A DNA stretch of 64,000 bases from an uncultured Aquimarina sp. GTDB taxonomy: Bacteria > Bacteroidota > Bacteroidia > Flavobacteriales > Flavobacteriaceae. How positions within the stretch are numbered: the first letter of the stretch is position 1; each line of letters begins with the position of its first letter. The DNA lies in the NCBI GenBank assembly GCA_947498595.1, contig CANMKX010000006.1, positions 124,001 to 188,000 of the forward strand, given 5' to 3'. The notes below the pieces were generated by a model. It saw nothing but the letters and a program-made list of their open reading frames with translations, did no database searches and had not been told where the DNA came from. Shown here piece after piece: positions 47,307-56,952 of the stretch. Made by a program: the position numbers and the translations under genes.

Positions 47307-47310
47307 ATAA

Positions 47311-47793
47311 ATGAAAAGAAAACTGCCATTATTATGCATATTTGGATTGGTGTTTTTGATATCCTGTCAAAGTATAGAAAAATTAGAGAAGCCTAAGAAT
47401 CTAATTCCAGAAGATAAAATGGCAGAAGTATTGATTGATTTAGCAATAGCTAAGTCTGCTAGATCTGTGAATAAGAAAATATTTATAGAAAAAGGGGTAC
47501 ATCCAGTAACGTATATTTATAAAAAGCACCAAATAGATAGTACCTCTTTTATTGAAAGTAATAAATGGTATAGTGCAAACCTTGAAGCATACGAACAACT
47601 TTTTAATAGAATAAAAGATTCTGTAGAAAAATCTAAAATAAAATACGAGAGAATAGTAAAAATTGAAGATTCTATCCAAAAAGTAAAAGATTCTATTCGT
47701 AGAGCAGAAAACAAAGCAAATCCTAAAAAAGAATTAAAGCGAATGGATCAAGAAATTGAAGCAGCTAAAAAAAAGAGAGCATATAAAAATTAA
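47311..47793 (+). CDS. DUF4296 lipoprotein
   Basis: A 160-residue lipoprotein: KRKLPLLCIFGLVFLISC with the lipobox Cys at 19. Then comes LIPEDKMAEVLIDLAIAKSAR, typical of DUF4296, and a long charged coiled coil (100-155). Always downstream of dihydroorotase in this group; function unknown. Its stop overlaps that of the convergent epimerase gene by four bases. Confidence 0.85.
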   Translation: MKRKLPLLCIFGLVFLISCQSIEKLEKPKNLIPEDKMAEVLIDLAIAKSARSVNKKIFIEKGVHPVTYIYKKHQIDSTSFIESNKWYSANLEAYEQLFNRIKDSVEKSKIKYERIVKIEDSIQKVKDSIRRAENKANPKKELKRMDQEIEAAKKKRAYKN

Positions 47794-48794
47794 AGCTCTT
47801 GTAAAAAATAAGAAGCTGTTTCTTTAATTGATTTATCAATTGGAATAAAGCGGTAGTTAAGAGTTTTTATAATTTTATCATTTTTATAATAAGAAGCAGA
47901 AAAAATACTTTCTGCAGTAGTTTTATAAATAGATCGTTTGGTACCAAAAATAGTACTGCTAAGCCATTCTAGTCGCCAGGCAACTTGAAATAAAAGTGGA
48001 GATACTTTTTTAGTAGGAACTTTTTGTTTAAGAATTTTAGCAATTTGTGTAAATACATTTTTATAGCTTAAATTTTCAGAGACAAGAATATATCGCTCAT
48101 TGCTATATTCCCCTTTCATTAGTTGTAACATTGGTTGAACAACATCTATGATATCGACATATCCTGTGATTCCGCAAGTGTAATATTTAAAACCATGATA
48201 TATTTTGGTAAATAATGAACCACTACCAGATTTAAAAAAACCTGCGCCAATAATGATTCCTGGATTAACAATAATTACATCAAGACCTTCTTGAGTAGCT
48301 CTCCATACCTCCATTTCTGCTCCATATTTAGTAATGGCATATACAGAGTTTAGAGATTCAGAATTCCATTCATTATGTTCATCGATATAATTTTTTGTAG
48401 GATCGGTACCTAAAGATGCAATAGAACTAACATGACAAAGCTTTTTTACATTGTATGCAATAGCTAGATTAACAATGTTAGCGGTTCCTTCAATGTTTAT
48501 CTTTCGTAACTTTCTATAATGTTTTGGATTAAATGAAATCATTGCAGCACAGTGATACACATAAGTTATTTTATCAAAAGCTTCTTCTAGAGCAGGAATA
48601 TCATTAATGTCAACTTTTACCCAATCAATTTGATCAAAAGCGTCAGAGGTATCGTGATAATACATAAAAACTTTTTTAGCTTGTTCCTTTTTAGCTTCAG
48701 AACGATATAGCGCACGAATTTTTTCCGTTTGATTAACTAATTGAGCAATTAAATGTGATCCTACTAATCCAGTAGCGCCAGTAACTAATATCAT
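47790..48794 (-). CDS. NAD-dependent epimerase/dehydratase family protein
   Basis: A 334-residue extended short-chain dehydrogenase. Start ILVTGATGLVGSHLIAQL holds the GxxGxxG NAD motif; the catalytic Tyr-Lys is in YAITKYGAEMEVWRA. VHCAAMISF-type motif (YHCAAMISFNPKHYRKL) suggests the dihydroflavonol-reductase-like or 3-beta-HSD-like branch. Substrate unknown. Divergent from tyrS. Confidence 0.9.
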   Translation of the reverse strand: MILVTGATGLVGSHLIAQLVNQTEKIRALYRSEAKKEQAKKVFMYYHDTSDAFDQIDWVKVDINDIPALEEAFDKITYVYHCAAMISFNPKHYRKLRKINIEGTANIVNLAIAYNVKKLCHVSSIASLGTDPTKNYIDEHNEWNSESLNSVYAITKYGAEMEVWRATQEGLDVIIVNPGIIIGAGFFKSGSGSLFTKIYHGFKYYTCGITGYVDIIDVVQPMLQLMKGEYSNERYILVSENLSYKNVFTQIAKILKQKVPTKKVSPLLFQVAWRLEWLSSTIFGTKRSIYKTTAESIFSASYYKNDKIIKTLNYRFIPIDKSIKETASYFLQEL

Positions 48795-48873
48795 AAAATA
48801 AGTATATCTAGAGGACTAAAGTAATGATTTTGGGATTTCTGATCTAAAAGATAGCGATTAAAATGCTAATTTT

Positions 48874-48881
48874 TATCTTTG
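48874..48881 (+). promoter_or_regulatory. candidate -7 element before tyrS
   Basis: TATCTTTG matches TANNTTTG, 25 bases before the tyrS ATG. No TTG at the standard distance. Confidence 0.45.
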
Positions 48882-48906
48882 CTAAAGTTTAAAATAAACA
48901 GATAAA

Positions 48907-50202
48907 ATGAAAAAGAATTTTATAGAGGAAATCACCTGGAGAGGAATGTTGCACGATGTGATGCCAAATACCGAAGAGCATCTTATGGAAGAAATGCGTG
49001 GAGCTTATGTAGGTATTGATCCCACAGCTGATTCTTTGCATATAGGACACTTAGTAGGAGTGATGCTATTGCGTCATTTTCAATTGTCTGGACATAAGCC
49101 GTTTGCCTTAATTGGTGGGGCAACAGGAATGATAGGAGATCCTTCTGGTAAATCAGCAGAGCGAAATTTATTAGATGAGAAAACCTTACGACATAATCAA
49201 GAAGCGATTAAAGAACAATTGTCTAGATTTTTAGATTTTGATAGTGATGCACCTAATGCAGCTGAGCTAGTAAATAATTATGATTGGATGAAAGAATTTT
49301 CATTTCTAGATTTCATTCGTGATGTAGGTAAGCATATTACAGTAAATTATATGATGGCAAAAGATTCTGTTAAGAAAAGACTATCGTCTGAGTCTGCAGA
49401 AGGAATGTCATTTACAGAATTTACATATCAATTAGTTCAAGGATATGATTTCTTAGAATTGTACAAAGAAAAGAATTGTACATTACAAATGGGAGGAAGT
49501 GACCAGTGGGGAAATATCACTACAGGTACAGAAATGATTAGAAGAATTGGTGGAGGAAAAGGGTATGCCTTAACTTGTCCATTAATAACAAAGGCCGATG
49601 GAACTAAATTTGGGAAAACCGAAGGAGGAAATATATGGTTAGATGCAAAAAGAACTTCTCCATATAAATTTTACCAATACTGGTTGAACACAAGTGATGA
49701 AGATGCTGAGAAATATATAAAAATCTTTACATTTTTATCCAAAGAAGAGATAGAGAACTTAATAGCAACGCATAAAGAAGCTCCGCATGCGAGAGCTTTA
49801 CAAAAGCGATTAGCCGAAGAGATTACGGTAATGGTTCATTCTAAAGAAGATTTAGATAATGCAATAAAAGCATCTAATATTCTTTTTGGTAAATCAACAT
49901 CTACAGATTTGAAAGATCTTGATGAAGCAACATTTTTAGATGTTTTTGAAGGAGTACCTCAAGCAGAAATCTCTAAAAATATTATTGAAGAAGAATTAGA
50001 TATTATCGGAGCTTTAGTTGAACACGGCGGTTTTTTAAAATCTAATGGAGAAGCTAGAAGAGCTTTAAAAGAAAATTCTATTTCTGTTAATAAAGAAAAA
50101 ATCAAAGAAGGATATAAAATTTCCAGAAAAGATTTGATTAATGATCAGTTTGTTTTATTACAAAAAGGAAAGAAAAATTATTATGTGCTAAGAGCTATTT
50201 GA
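48907..50202 (+). CDS. tyrS: tyrosyl-tRNA synthetase
   Basis: Charges tRNA-Tyr. The 431-residue class I enzyme has [16 protein letters not shown] (HIGH at 45-48), [17 protein letters not shown] at about 234-238 (the KMSKS equivalent), and a C-terminal S4-like RNA-binding domain ([15 protein letters not shown]). Normal length. Confidence 0.98.
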   Translation: MKKNFIEEITWRGMLHDVMPNTEEHLMEEMRGAYVGIDPTADSLHIGHLVGVMLLRHFQLSGHKPFALIGGATGMIGDPSGKSAERNLLDEKTLRHNQEAIKEQLSRFLDFDSDAPNAAELVNNYDWMKEFSFLDFIRDVGKHITVNYMMAKDSVKKRLSSESAEGMSFTEFTYQLVQGYDFLELYKEKNCTLQMGGSDQWGNITTGTEMIRRIGGGKGYALTCPLITKADGTKFGKTEGGNIWLDAKRTSPYKFYQYWLNTSDEDAEKYIKIFTFLSKEEIENLIATHKEAPHARALQKRLAEEITVMVHSKEDLDNAIKASNILFGKSTSTDLKDLDEATFLDVFEGVPQAEISKNIIEEELDIIGALVEHGGFLKSNGEARRALKENSISVNKEKIKEGYKISRKDLINDQFVLLQKGKKNYYVLRAI

Positions 50203-50208
50203 TAAAAA

Positions 50209-50248
50209 TATAAAGCCTGCTATAAGTATTACTTTAGCAGGCTTTATA
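50209..50248. terminator. hairpin between tyrS and the YHS gene
   Basis: Perfect 14-bp stem TATAAAGCCTGCTA with TAGCAGGCTTTATA. The reverse strand continues with TTTTTATC, so it is a better terminator for the reverse YHS gene, but it lies directly after tyrS and may serve both. Confidence 0.7.
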
Positions 50249-50306
50249 ACTAACCAATCAATTATTGAAAAAAAACTTTATTGTTAGCGCACAGTACTTA
50301 TGTGCT

Positions 50307-50750
50307 TTATTTATTCTTTAGACTATCCCAGTTTTTATCAGCAGTAACTTTTAAAGTGTTAGGGCCTTCTTTTATCCATTTTTTTAGAGTATTACTACCC
50401 CAAGAATTATAAAATAAATAAAGTTTACCATCTCTTATTTCAAAAGTTTCAGGATCAATATCTACTTTTTTCCCTTTAGCGATAGCATATGCACAATATC
50501 CACCATAAGCAGGGATAAACTTAGTCGGATTACTTTTAAATTTATTAAGATTTGCTTGACTTGCAAATTTATAAGATACGTTATCGTGTTTATACGTATA
50601 ATTACTTTTTCCTTCTACAGCTTTGTTGTTAAAATACTCAGTTACATCATATCCTTCAGCAATAAATCCATCATCAGTATTGTAATCAACATGTTGAGCA
50701 CTTAATGAGAATACTACACTCATTAAAAGAAAGGTCATTAATTTTTTCAT
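50307..50750 (-). CDS. exported YHS-domain protein
   Basis: A 147-residue protein with a signal peptide (KKLMTFLLMSVVFSLSAQ), then a YHS domain: GYDVTEYFNNKAVEGKSNYTYKHDNVSY divided across 34-61, FASQANLNKFKSNPTKFIPAYGGYCAYAIAKG. YHS domains often bind metals; the Tyr-Gly-Gly-Tyr-Cys-Ala pattern supports that, but the ligand is not known. Encoded alone, downstream of a DUF350 gene on the same strand. Confidence 0.85.
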   Translation of the reverse strand: MKKLMTFLLMSVVFSLSAQHVDYNTDDGFIAEGYDVTEYFNNKAVEGKSNYTYKHDNVSYKFASQANLNKFKSNPTKFIPAYGGYCAYAIAKGKKVDIDPETFEIRDGKLYLFYNSWGSNTLKKWIKEGPNTLKVTADKNWDSLKNK

Positions 50751-50826
50751 AGTGATTGTCGTTTAATTTGTTTCACACCCTATCAGTCGTATACTTATTT
50801 TTTGAATTACAAACTTTTAACAATAA

Positions 50827-51345
50827 TTATAATAAAAAAGTTGCATTTTCAGAGTAAGGTATTAACGCACTGATCAATAAACTGATGCTGCTTTTAGAAA
50901 TCAAAGTGATAGAAATTAATATAGAGCTAACAAGAATTGCAGTTGGAATATTGTTTTCTTGTATGTCTTTAAATTCATTAACACCCTTTGTTAAAATAGA
51001 AAATAATAGAAAAACAGCGGTATTGATCAAAACAGCAAAAACAAAGCCGATTAATAGGTATAAACTAGAATACTGAATTAAATTCCCTAGATTGATGTTA
51101 TGTTGTCCAGTCATTGATAAGCGTATAATATTTGTAATAGAAGGTATTATTTCGCTTAAAATTAGTCCGATAGAAAATATGATTCCGCTAGTGAAAATTG
51201 TAAACGCCATATTGTTTTGACGCAAAGTGGTGTTTTTAAAGAATAGCTTATTTAAGATTTTATAAGAAATAAAGAAAATAAGAATAGAAACAACAATAGC
51301 TAATGATATTTCTATAAGTGCTAAATAAATAAGTTTAGTTTGCAT
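50827..51345 (-). CDS. DUF350-like membrane protein
   Basis: A 172-residue protein with four hydrophobic segments in two repeats, each with a short polar loop (KNTTLRQNNMAF..SGIIFSIGLIL and the second half after TKGVNEFKDIQENNIPTAILVSSILIS). This matches the duplicated arrangement of DUF350 (UPF0719) membrane proteins. Start overlaps the end of the transglutaminase-like gene by 11 bases. DUF350 genes are often linked to polyamine or glutathionylspermidine enzymes in other bacteria; the assignment by eye is moderate. Confidence 0.65.
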   Translation of the reverse strand: MQTKLIYLALIEISLAIVVSILIFFISYKILNKLFFKNTTLRQNNMAFTIFTSGIIFSIGLILSEIIPSITNIIRLSMTGQHNINLGNLIQYSSLYLLIGFVFAVLINTAVFLLFSILTKGVNEFKDIQENNIPTAILVSSILISITLISKSSISLLISALIPYSENATFLL

Positions 51346-52369
51346 GCGATGATATGTTATTAGTTAATACAACTTCCCAATGATTAATGTTATCAAAATT
51401 TTGAGGAAGCGTTCCTAAAGTAAAATGTTTGTTGGTTGTTTCCCATGTATAATATCGTTTACCTCTAAATGTTTTATAATGACCAGAAGCAGGAATATTA
51501 AGTCCTAAGATTGAATGTTTGTAATGCTGACTATTCAAGATAGCTACATCGTATTTAAAATGATTTAGAAGTGCGTAAATGATAACGGTTCTTGTGTCAC
51601 AATCGCCTTTTAAATTGCCCATAAAAGCTACAGGGTTTTGAATCCCAAAAGGGATGTTTCCGATACAACATTCTGGACAATCGTCAAGTATTTTTTTGAT
51701 GCTATATTCATAATTATCGGCAGAAAGACATTCTTGTCCAAAAACTAGAGAATATGGTATATCTTGTATAAAAGTAACTACCATTTCTGCAAAAGCAGCT
51801 TTGTTGAGCTTTTTTTCTTTTTGAATATCAGCTAATTGTTTGATGATGAGATCAAGATTTGGAGCATCATTTGATGCTAAATAGTGATATAATTTACCCC
51901 AATCTGAGATTACATTTTCTTCGGTATACGATTTGTATTCTTTTTGAGAATTAAAATAATCTTTTTCTCTTACAGAAAAGATACGATTATAAGTATTGCC
52001 ATAATTATCAACCCAATACCTGTTTTGGCTGTATACAGGTATGGAATCTCCATGTTCATACAACAATTCTTTATAAATAGACTCAGACCCGTTAAAGGCA
52101 ATATCAGATTCAGAAGTAGTAGTGTGTTTTGTCGAAGAAGAATTTTTCACAAAAAAAATAAAAACAATTATTCCTATGTTTTGAAAGATAAAATTATACT
52201 GTCGATTACTTACTATATAGACTCCTAAAGAAATACTTAAAAGAGTTATAGCAAAACTATAAAAACCAGAGAGAGGGATGAAAAATCGTAAAAGACTACT
52301 TAGAATTAATGCTACTATTGATAGCGCCAAAATTGAAAAGCAGCCAATAATTTTCGATTTTTTTTTCAT
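51335..52369 (-). CDS. membrane-anchored transglutaminase-like protein
   Basis: A 344-residue protein with three N-terminal membrane segments (about 8-29, 33-52, 59-75); the basic N-terminus should be inside, which places the large C-terminal domain in the periplasm. That domain has a plausible transglutaminase/papain-like triad: Cys258 in LKGDCDTRT, His286 in SQHYKHSILGL, Glu311 in YYTWETTNK. A cysteine cluster DCPECC (231-236) precedes it. Family not firmly known. Coupled to its neighbours by a one-base overlap upstream and an 11-base overlap downstream. Confidence 0.75.
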   Translation of the reverse strand: MKKKSKIIGCFSILALSIVALILSSLLRFFIPLSGFYSFAITLLSISLGVYIVSNRQYNFIFQNIGIIVFIFFVKNSSSTKHTTTSESDIAFNGSESIYKELLYEHGDSIPVYSQNRYWVDNYGNTYNRIFSVREKDYFNSQKEYKSYTEENVISDWGKLYHYLASNDAPNLDLIIKQLADIQKEKKLNKAAFAEMVVTFIQDIPYSLVFGQECLSADNYEYSIKKILDDCPECCIGNIPFGIQNPVAFMGNLKGDCDTRTVIIYALLNHFKYDVAILNSQHYKHSILGLNIPASGHYKTFRGKRYYTWETTNKHFTLGTLPQNFDNINHWEVVLTNNISSHAN

Positions 52370-53349
52370 TATAAGGCCATTAAATTACAACCTCTAATAT
52401 CACTATGATCAAAACGACCAATGATTTCAAAAACATCATTTTTGTATACACGTCCTAAATCTTGAGTAGCAATGAATGAGCAGGAATTGATATTAGCTAA
52501 ATCTATAATATTAATACCACCTGTTTTAGCAGCATTGATTTTTGAAAAGGGATCTTCGGGATCTCGAGTTGATATTTGCATCCATGGAGGACATTGAAAA
52601 AGGCCATTACCCGTAGAGTATGCTTGAGAAAGTAGTTCAGTCATTCCATATTCGCTATGGATATACGGTACATTAAATCCTTTAGTTAAAATATCATGGA
52701 GTTCAAATCTAGTTAGCTCTTTGCGTTTACCCTTCATTCCGCCAGTTTCCATAACAATAAAATTATCGTCTAGAGAAATTGAATGGTTTTCTATAAGATC
52801 TAAAAGAGCAAAAGAAACACCTATTAGCAATGTTTTTTTCTTTTTATTTTTTAAATCATTAAGTAAAATTGCAAGTTGATCTAAATTATGTAGATAAAAA
52901 CCACTTTCGGGCTGGTTACTTGATTTAATAAGTTTCTCTGCCATATACACCAAAGAGGAACCTTCTCGTTCTAGGTAAGAAGGAAGCAAAGCAAGAATTA
53001 CATATTCTGAAGGATCACCATAGAATTGATGAAAAGCTTTATTAAAACTAGTCTCATAAATAGTAAGATCAGTTATGTAATGTTTACTAGTGATACTACC
53101 AGTGGTTCCGCTACTAGAAAATACTTTTTGTATTTGATTAGAAGAACTTATTATTTTTGCTTTCTTGAAAAACTCTATAGGCAAAAAAGGAATTTCGGAA
53201 GCATGTTTAACAGAGGTTTTTGTGATACCTAATAAATTGCAGAAGCGTTGATAGATTGGGTTGTTTATATATTGATAGTTAAACACCCGTAAGGCTACTT
53301 CGTTAAATTCAATAGGAGTTTGAATTGAAAAAACAGCATCTGATAACAT
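52369..53349 (-). CDS. LuxE-like acyl-protein synthetase/acyltransferase
   Basis: A 326-residue ANL-type adenylating enzyme of the LuxE family (PF04443). Motifs: FSSSGTTGSITSKH at about 77-90 (ATP-binding), VMETGGMKGKRKELTR, SEYGMTELLSQAY, and a short C-terminal domain with DLGRVYKNDVFEIIGRFDHSDIRGC. It activates a carboxylic acid, as in bioluminescence acyl-protein synthetase, but no lux genes are near. ATG at 53349 is chosen over an upstream TTG. Its stop overlaps the next gene's start. Confidence 0.85.
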   Translation of the reverse strand: MLSDAVFSIQTPIEFNEVALRVFNYQYINNPIYQRFCNLLGITKTSVKHASEIPFLPIEFFKKAKIISSSNQIQKVFSSSGTTGSITSKHYITDLTIYETSFNKAFHQFYGDPSEYVILALLPSYLEREGSSLVYMAEKLIKSSNQPESGFYLHNLDQLAILLNDLKNKKKKTLLIGVSFALLDLIENHSISLDDNFIVMETGGMKGKRKELTRFELHDILTKGFNVPYIHSEYGMTELLSQAYSTGNGLFQCPPWMQISTRDPEDPFSKINAAKTGGINIIDLANINSCSFIATQDLGRVYKNDVFEIIGRFDHSDIRGCNLMAL

Positions 53350-53390
53350 AAAAATAGATTGAATATAATTGAATAACAAAGGTAAAATAA

Positions 53391-53417
53391 AAAACGCTCC
53401 TATGTTAGGAGCGTTTT
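53391..53417 (-). terminator. terminator after the LTD/T9SS gene
   Basis: Perfect 12-bp stem AAAACGCTCCTA with TAGGAGCGTTTT around a three-base loop. On the reverse strand it is followed by TTTTTTATTTTA. It separates the T9SS gene from the LuxE-like gene. Confidence 0.88.
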
Positions 53418-53443
53418 AAATTATAATGAATCTACTAATAAGA

Positions 53444-55189
53444 TTATCTAATGATTAATTTTTTAGTAGCTATTTTGTTGTTTTCTTGAGAAAATTGAAC
53501 AAGATAAACACCAGCAGCTAAATCAGAAGTTTGAACTTTTGAGTTGTTTACTCTTGCAGAAAGAACTTCTTTACCGATGATGTTAAAAATTTTGATATCC
53601 ACGTTTTCATTTCCAGTAGCAAAGTTAATCTCACCAGTAGTAGATGGATTAGGATACATAGTAATTGCATTACCATTTACTGTAAAATCATTTGTACTTA
53701 AGAAAGCTGCGATATCCGCTGCATTTCTTGCTGTAATAAAATGGCTAACAGTACCAGATGATTCTCTAGTGTTTATAATTCCAGTGATATTCTGTGCATC
53801 AGTACTGATCGTTTCACCAATATAATCTATATCAAAGAATGTAGCTCTAAAGTTGAAGTTATCAGAGTTTTGAGTTAAAGCATAAGTAGTTCCATTAACC
53901 CATGTTGCATCAGTTGTATTATCAATAGTAACTTCTGTTACTCTAACTAATTCTGATTCATAATTTTCAGGAGTAGCAGTTAATTGAGCTAATGTAACTT
54001 CTTGAGGAGTTATAGTATTACTTGTAGTAGAAGCTGCTCCAGGATCTTCTGAAGGGATGAATTGCTTAGACCCACCAAAAGAAGATAATCTTCCTGTAAT
54101 TCCTGTAATTCCATCAGCAACCGAGTAAGTAGTTGTAATAGCACCATCATTATCATCAATTAAAATAGCACCAGTACTATCTTCAATGAATTTTTGATTT
54201 CTGAAAGTTTGTTGGAATGTTAAAATAGCTTCTCCAGTTAAGGTATAATAATCACCTTCTGTACCTGCTCTTAAAGCTGCAATAGTATTTACGCTTGTTG
54301 GTGATGCTACAGAAAAGTTAACAGTTTGTAAAACTTGAGGAGATAATGATCCTCCAGCATTTTTTAATTCTAAAGTTACAGTATAAGACTCTCCGTTTGT
54401 AACTGTAATAGCAATAGGACTTGTTGTAGTATTGGTAGGAGTTCCTCCGTTAACAATATATTCAACAACATTATCTCCTGTAAGATCAAAATTACTTGTT
54501 GTAAAATTAACGTCTACTGAAGTTGTACCAGGAACAAAAACTGTTGAACCTACACTTGCTGTTAATGCAGGAGTCGCAGAAGCTCCAATCCAAGCACCAG
54601 GATCAAAAATACCAGGAGCGTCTTGTGCAGCATTAGTGTGTGTTGTACAACCACCTACAGCGCTATCAGCCCATATATTCCATTCTGCATCTGTCCAAGT
54701 AGTATTTGCAGTAGTAACACTTGCTTTACGTTCAGCTCTACCATCTTCAAACTCATGACATGTACCACTACCATCTTCTGTAGGAACTCCAAAAATATCA
54801 ACTAATGTGTCCATATTGTTGAAAAGACCTATTTGATCATCTCCATTACTATCAGCAGGACCAGCAGTACCTCCTTCTAAATTAGCAGCAACACCATAAG
54901 CAGCTAAAAAAGCATCTGCATTAGCAGCAATAGTAGCAAATGCACCATCTGAAAGAGTACCTAGAGGAGTTAAATCGATTTGACTCGTTGTAGTAGTGTT
55001 ACCGTTAGTCCATCGTCTTAATTCCCATCCTGTTAAGTCAACATCACCACCACTGATATTATATATTTCAACATATCTAGTATTAGCAGCTCCTGTACTG
55101 TTATTGGGATCAGCTATTTCAGTGATTATAATCTGTCCAAAAGAAATAGACGAGATTAATAAAAATAATAAAAGGGTAATTTTTTTCAT
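53444..55189 (-). CDS. secreted lamin-tail-domain protein with T9SS sorting domain
   Basis: A 581-residue secreted protein: signal peptide 1-18 (KKITLLLFLLISSISFGQ), a lamin-tail domain (about 19-140, IIITEIADPNNS and YVEIYNISGGDVDLTGWELRR), a beta-sandwich region (210-300), a DUF5689-like OB region (305-490, YYTLTGEAILTF and ADGITGITGRLSSFGGSKQF), and a type-A T9SS C-terminal domain (about 510-581, MYPNPSTTGEINF, ending KKLIIR). It should be exported by T9SS and held at or released from the surface. Such architectures often accompany secreted nucleases, but no nuclease domain is visible here. Confidence 0.9.
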   Translation of the reverse strand: MKKITLLLFLLISSISFGQIIITEIADPNNSTGAANTRYVEIYNISGGDVDLTGWELRRWTNGNTTTTSQIDLTPLGTLSDGAFATIAANADAFLAAYGVAANLEGGTAGPADSNGDDQIGLFNNMDTLVDIFGVPTEDGSGTCHEFEDGRAERKASVTTANTTWTDAEWNIWADSAVGGCTTHTNAAQDAPGIFDPGAWIGASATPALTASVGSTVFVPGTTSVDVNFTTSNFDLTGDNVVEYIVNGGTPTNTTTSPIAITVTNGESYTVTLELKNAGGSLSPQVLQTVNFSVASPTSVNTIAALRAGTEGDYYTLTGEAILTFQQTFRNQKFIEDSTGAILIDDNDGAITTTYSVADGITGITGRLSSFGGSKQFIPSEDPGAASTTSNTITPQEVTLAQLTATPENYESELVRVTEVTIDNTTDATWVNGTTYALTQNSDNFNFRATFFDIDYIGETISTDAQNITGIINTRESSGTVSHFITARNAADIAAFLSTNDFTVNGNAITMYPNPSTTGEINFATGNENVDIKIFNIIGKEVLSARVNNSKVQTSDLAAGVYLVQFSQENNKIATKKLIIR

Positions 55190-55293
55190 ACTTCTGTGTT
55201 TTAATTCCGAGCGCTAAAATAAGCAATCACAAATATAAAACGCAAAATATGAGGCAACTGAGGTTGATTTAACCTTAAAATAACATAGAGAAA

Positions 55294-55635
55294 TTAACGA
55301 ACTACCAGTTTCCTGGTAGCTGTTTTTTCTTTTTCTTTTAATTTTATAATATAAACGCCTGGTTTTAAGGAAGAAATGTTGAGCTCATTTGAAGTGAGTA
55401 TTTTGAACAATATTCTTTTTCCTAGGACGTTATATATTTCTACACGCTTTGTCAATGCTTTAGTAGAATTGATATAAATTTTATTAGAAGTTGTTGGATT
55501 AGGATAAATAGATAATCCTTCTATTGATTGATCGGGCGATATTTGATTAGAATACCTAGCCTGTCCTTGCATCTCTTGCGAAAAGCAAAGAAATGATATA
55601 CAGGCGATTAAGATAAATGGGTAGATTTTTTTCAT
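55294..55635 (-). CDS. mini T9SS protein: signal peptide plus sorting domain
   Basis: A 113-residue protein that is little more than a signal peptide (KKIYPFILIACISFLCFSQ), about 20 residues of cargo (EMQGQARYSNQISPDQS) and a complete type-A T9SS C-terminal domain (LSIYPNPTTSNKIYINST, VEIYNVLGKRI, LKPGVYIIKLKEKEKTATRKLVVR). Such short carriers are known in Bacteroidota but unexplained. It lies between the beta-helix lipoprotein and the LTD-protein genes. Confidence 0.85.
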   Translation of the reverse strand: MKKIYPFILIACISFLCFSQEMQGQARYSNQISPDQSIEGLSIYPNPTTSNKIYINSTKALTKRVEIYNVLGKRILFKILTSNELNISSLKPGVYIIKLKEKEKTATRKLVVR

Positions 55636-55689
55636 ATACTAAAAATTCGGGGTAATAAAGATACGACAATATTTTAACATTTAGAACAA

Positions 55690-55717
55690 AAAAAACCGCC
55701 CAAGTTAGGCGGTTTTT
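55690..55717 (-). terminator. terminator after the beta-helix lipoprotein gene
   Basis: Stem AAAAACCGCC (55691-55700) with GGCGGTTTTT (55708-55717), followed on the reverse strand by TTTTTTTTTG. Confidence 0.85.
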
Positions 55718-55759
55718 ACTGTTGTGTATGTTATGGTTTTATTATAAAATCAAGAAGCT

Positions 55760-56929
55760 TTAATTGCGTGTCCAACCAGAATTCCAGTTATCGTATTCTG
55801 CTCCTGTAGCTGTTCCTTCTCCCATGAAGAAATCACTTTCAGAAAAAGTAGCTCCTGTATCATTTTTAAGTTTTAATGTGATATCATTAAAAGTAATGTT
55901 TGTAACTGCAGTATCATTATCAAGTACTCCTTGACCAGTTGGGCTATCTCCAGCGTCACCATCAAGGTCAAAACCTTCTTCAAATCCTGTTAAAACAACA
56001 TTGTTGAATACAGCTCTAGTACCTGCTCTTAGACGTATCGATTCGTTTTCGTTAGAAGACCCTCTCCCTAAGATTGTTAAGTTGTTTATGCTTGGAGCTG
56101 ACCAAAAAAGAGGGCTAGAATTATTTCCTATATCAGTATTATAACCATCAGCTTCAATTCCTTTATCATGAGATGCTCTATGCTCAATATATACATTTGT
56201 TAATGTACCAGTAAACCCTTCTGTCCAATCTACAGAATCATCTTGTGCTCCAACAACAGAAATGTAGCTAGCATTAACAGTTCCTCCAAAGAATTCGATC
56301 CCATCATCTTTAGCCTCAAAAGCTTGAATGAATTCGATTGTAGTTCCATTTCCAACTCCATAGAAAGAAAATCCGTTATTCTCAGATGAAGCATCAGCAC
56401 TACCTCCAGAATATTCTACACGTACATATCTTAAAATTCCAGAATTATCATTTGCTATGTTACCTCCATATGGTAACCCTCCAATTTCAGAAGTAGATGT
56501 AGCATCTCCTCCTGCAACAGAATTAATGGGTGCTTTTCCTAAAATAATAATACCTCCCCAATCTCCTGGGTTAGGTGTAGAAGAACCTGAAGTAAAAACA
56601 ATAGGATTACTAGAAGTTCCTTCTGCTAATATTGTTGCTCCTTGTTGAACTGCAACATACACATCTGCTCCAGAAGCAGCTTTGATTACTGCACCAGGAT
56701 TAATAGTTAATGTTCTTCCTGCTGGTACAATAAGAGCACTCCCTAAAGTATATTCTTGATTAGTATCCAGAGTAAGGTCAGAGGTTAATGTACCTCCAAT
56801 AGTATTACCTGAAGTATCACTACCACCGCCGTTTTGATTGATAACAACGTCAGCTGTATCATCATTTGCACATCCAACGATTAATGTTGAAGCAGCAAAA
56901 AGACCTAAAAGAAATTTACTAGTTTTCAT
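55760..56929 (-). CDS. beta-helix surface lipoprotein
   Basis: A 389-residue lipoprotein: MKTSKFLLGLFAASTLIVGC with lipobox Cys20, a low-complexity Gly/Asn/Asp linker, then a right-handed beta-helix-like region (LTINPGAVIKAASGADVYVAVQQGA divided over turns, YVRVEYSGGS, AKDDGIEFFGGT, SHDKGIEADGYNT, EEGFDLDGDAG). Acidic turns suggest calcium or cation binding. The gene follows the TonB-receptor gene by 23 bases and probably forms an uptake pair with it. Confidence 0.88.
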   Translation of the reverse strand: MKTSKFLLGLFAASTLIVGCANDDTADVVINQNGGGSDTSGNTIGGTLTSDLTLDTNQEYTLGSALIVPAGRTLTINPGAVIKAASGADVYVAVQQGATILAEGTSSNPIVFTSGSSTPNPGDWGGIIILGKAPINSVAGGDATSTSEIGGLPYGGNIANDNSGILRYVRVEYSGGSADASSENNGFSFYGVGNGTTIEFIQAFEAKDDGIEFFGGTVNASYISVVGAQDDSVDWTEGFTGTLTNVYIEHRASHDKGIEADGYNTDIGNNSSPLFWSAPSINNLTILGRGSSNENESIRLRAGTRAVFNNVVLTGFEEGFDLDGDAGDSPTGQGVLDNDTAVTNITFNDITLKLKNDTGATFSESDFFMGEGTATGAEYDNWNSGWTRN

Positions 56930-56952
56930 AATTGTGTTGATTTAATAGCTGT

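Noticed and set aside
52369..53379. LuxE-like gene as evidence for a bioluminescence operon
   Set aside because: No luxA, luxB, luxC or luxD homologues are nearby; LuxE-like enzymes are widespread in Flavobacteria without luminescence.
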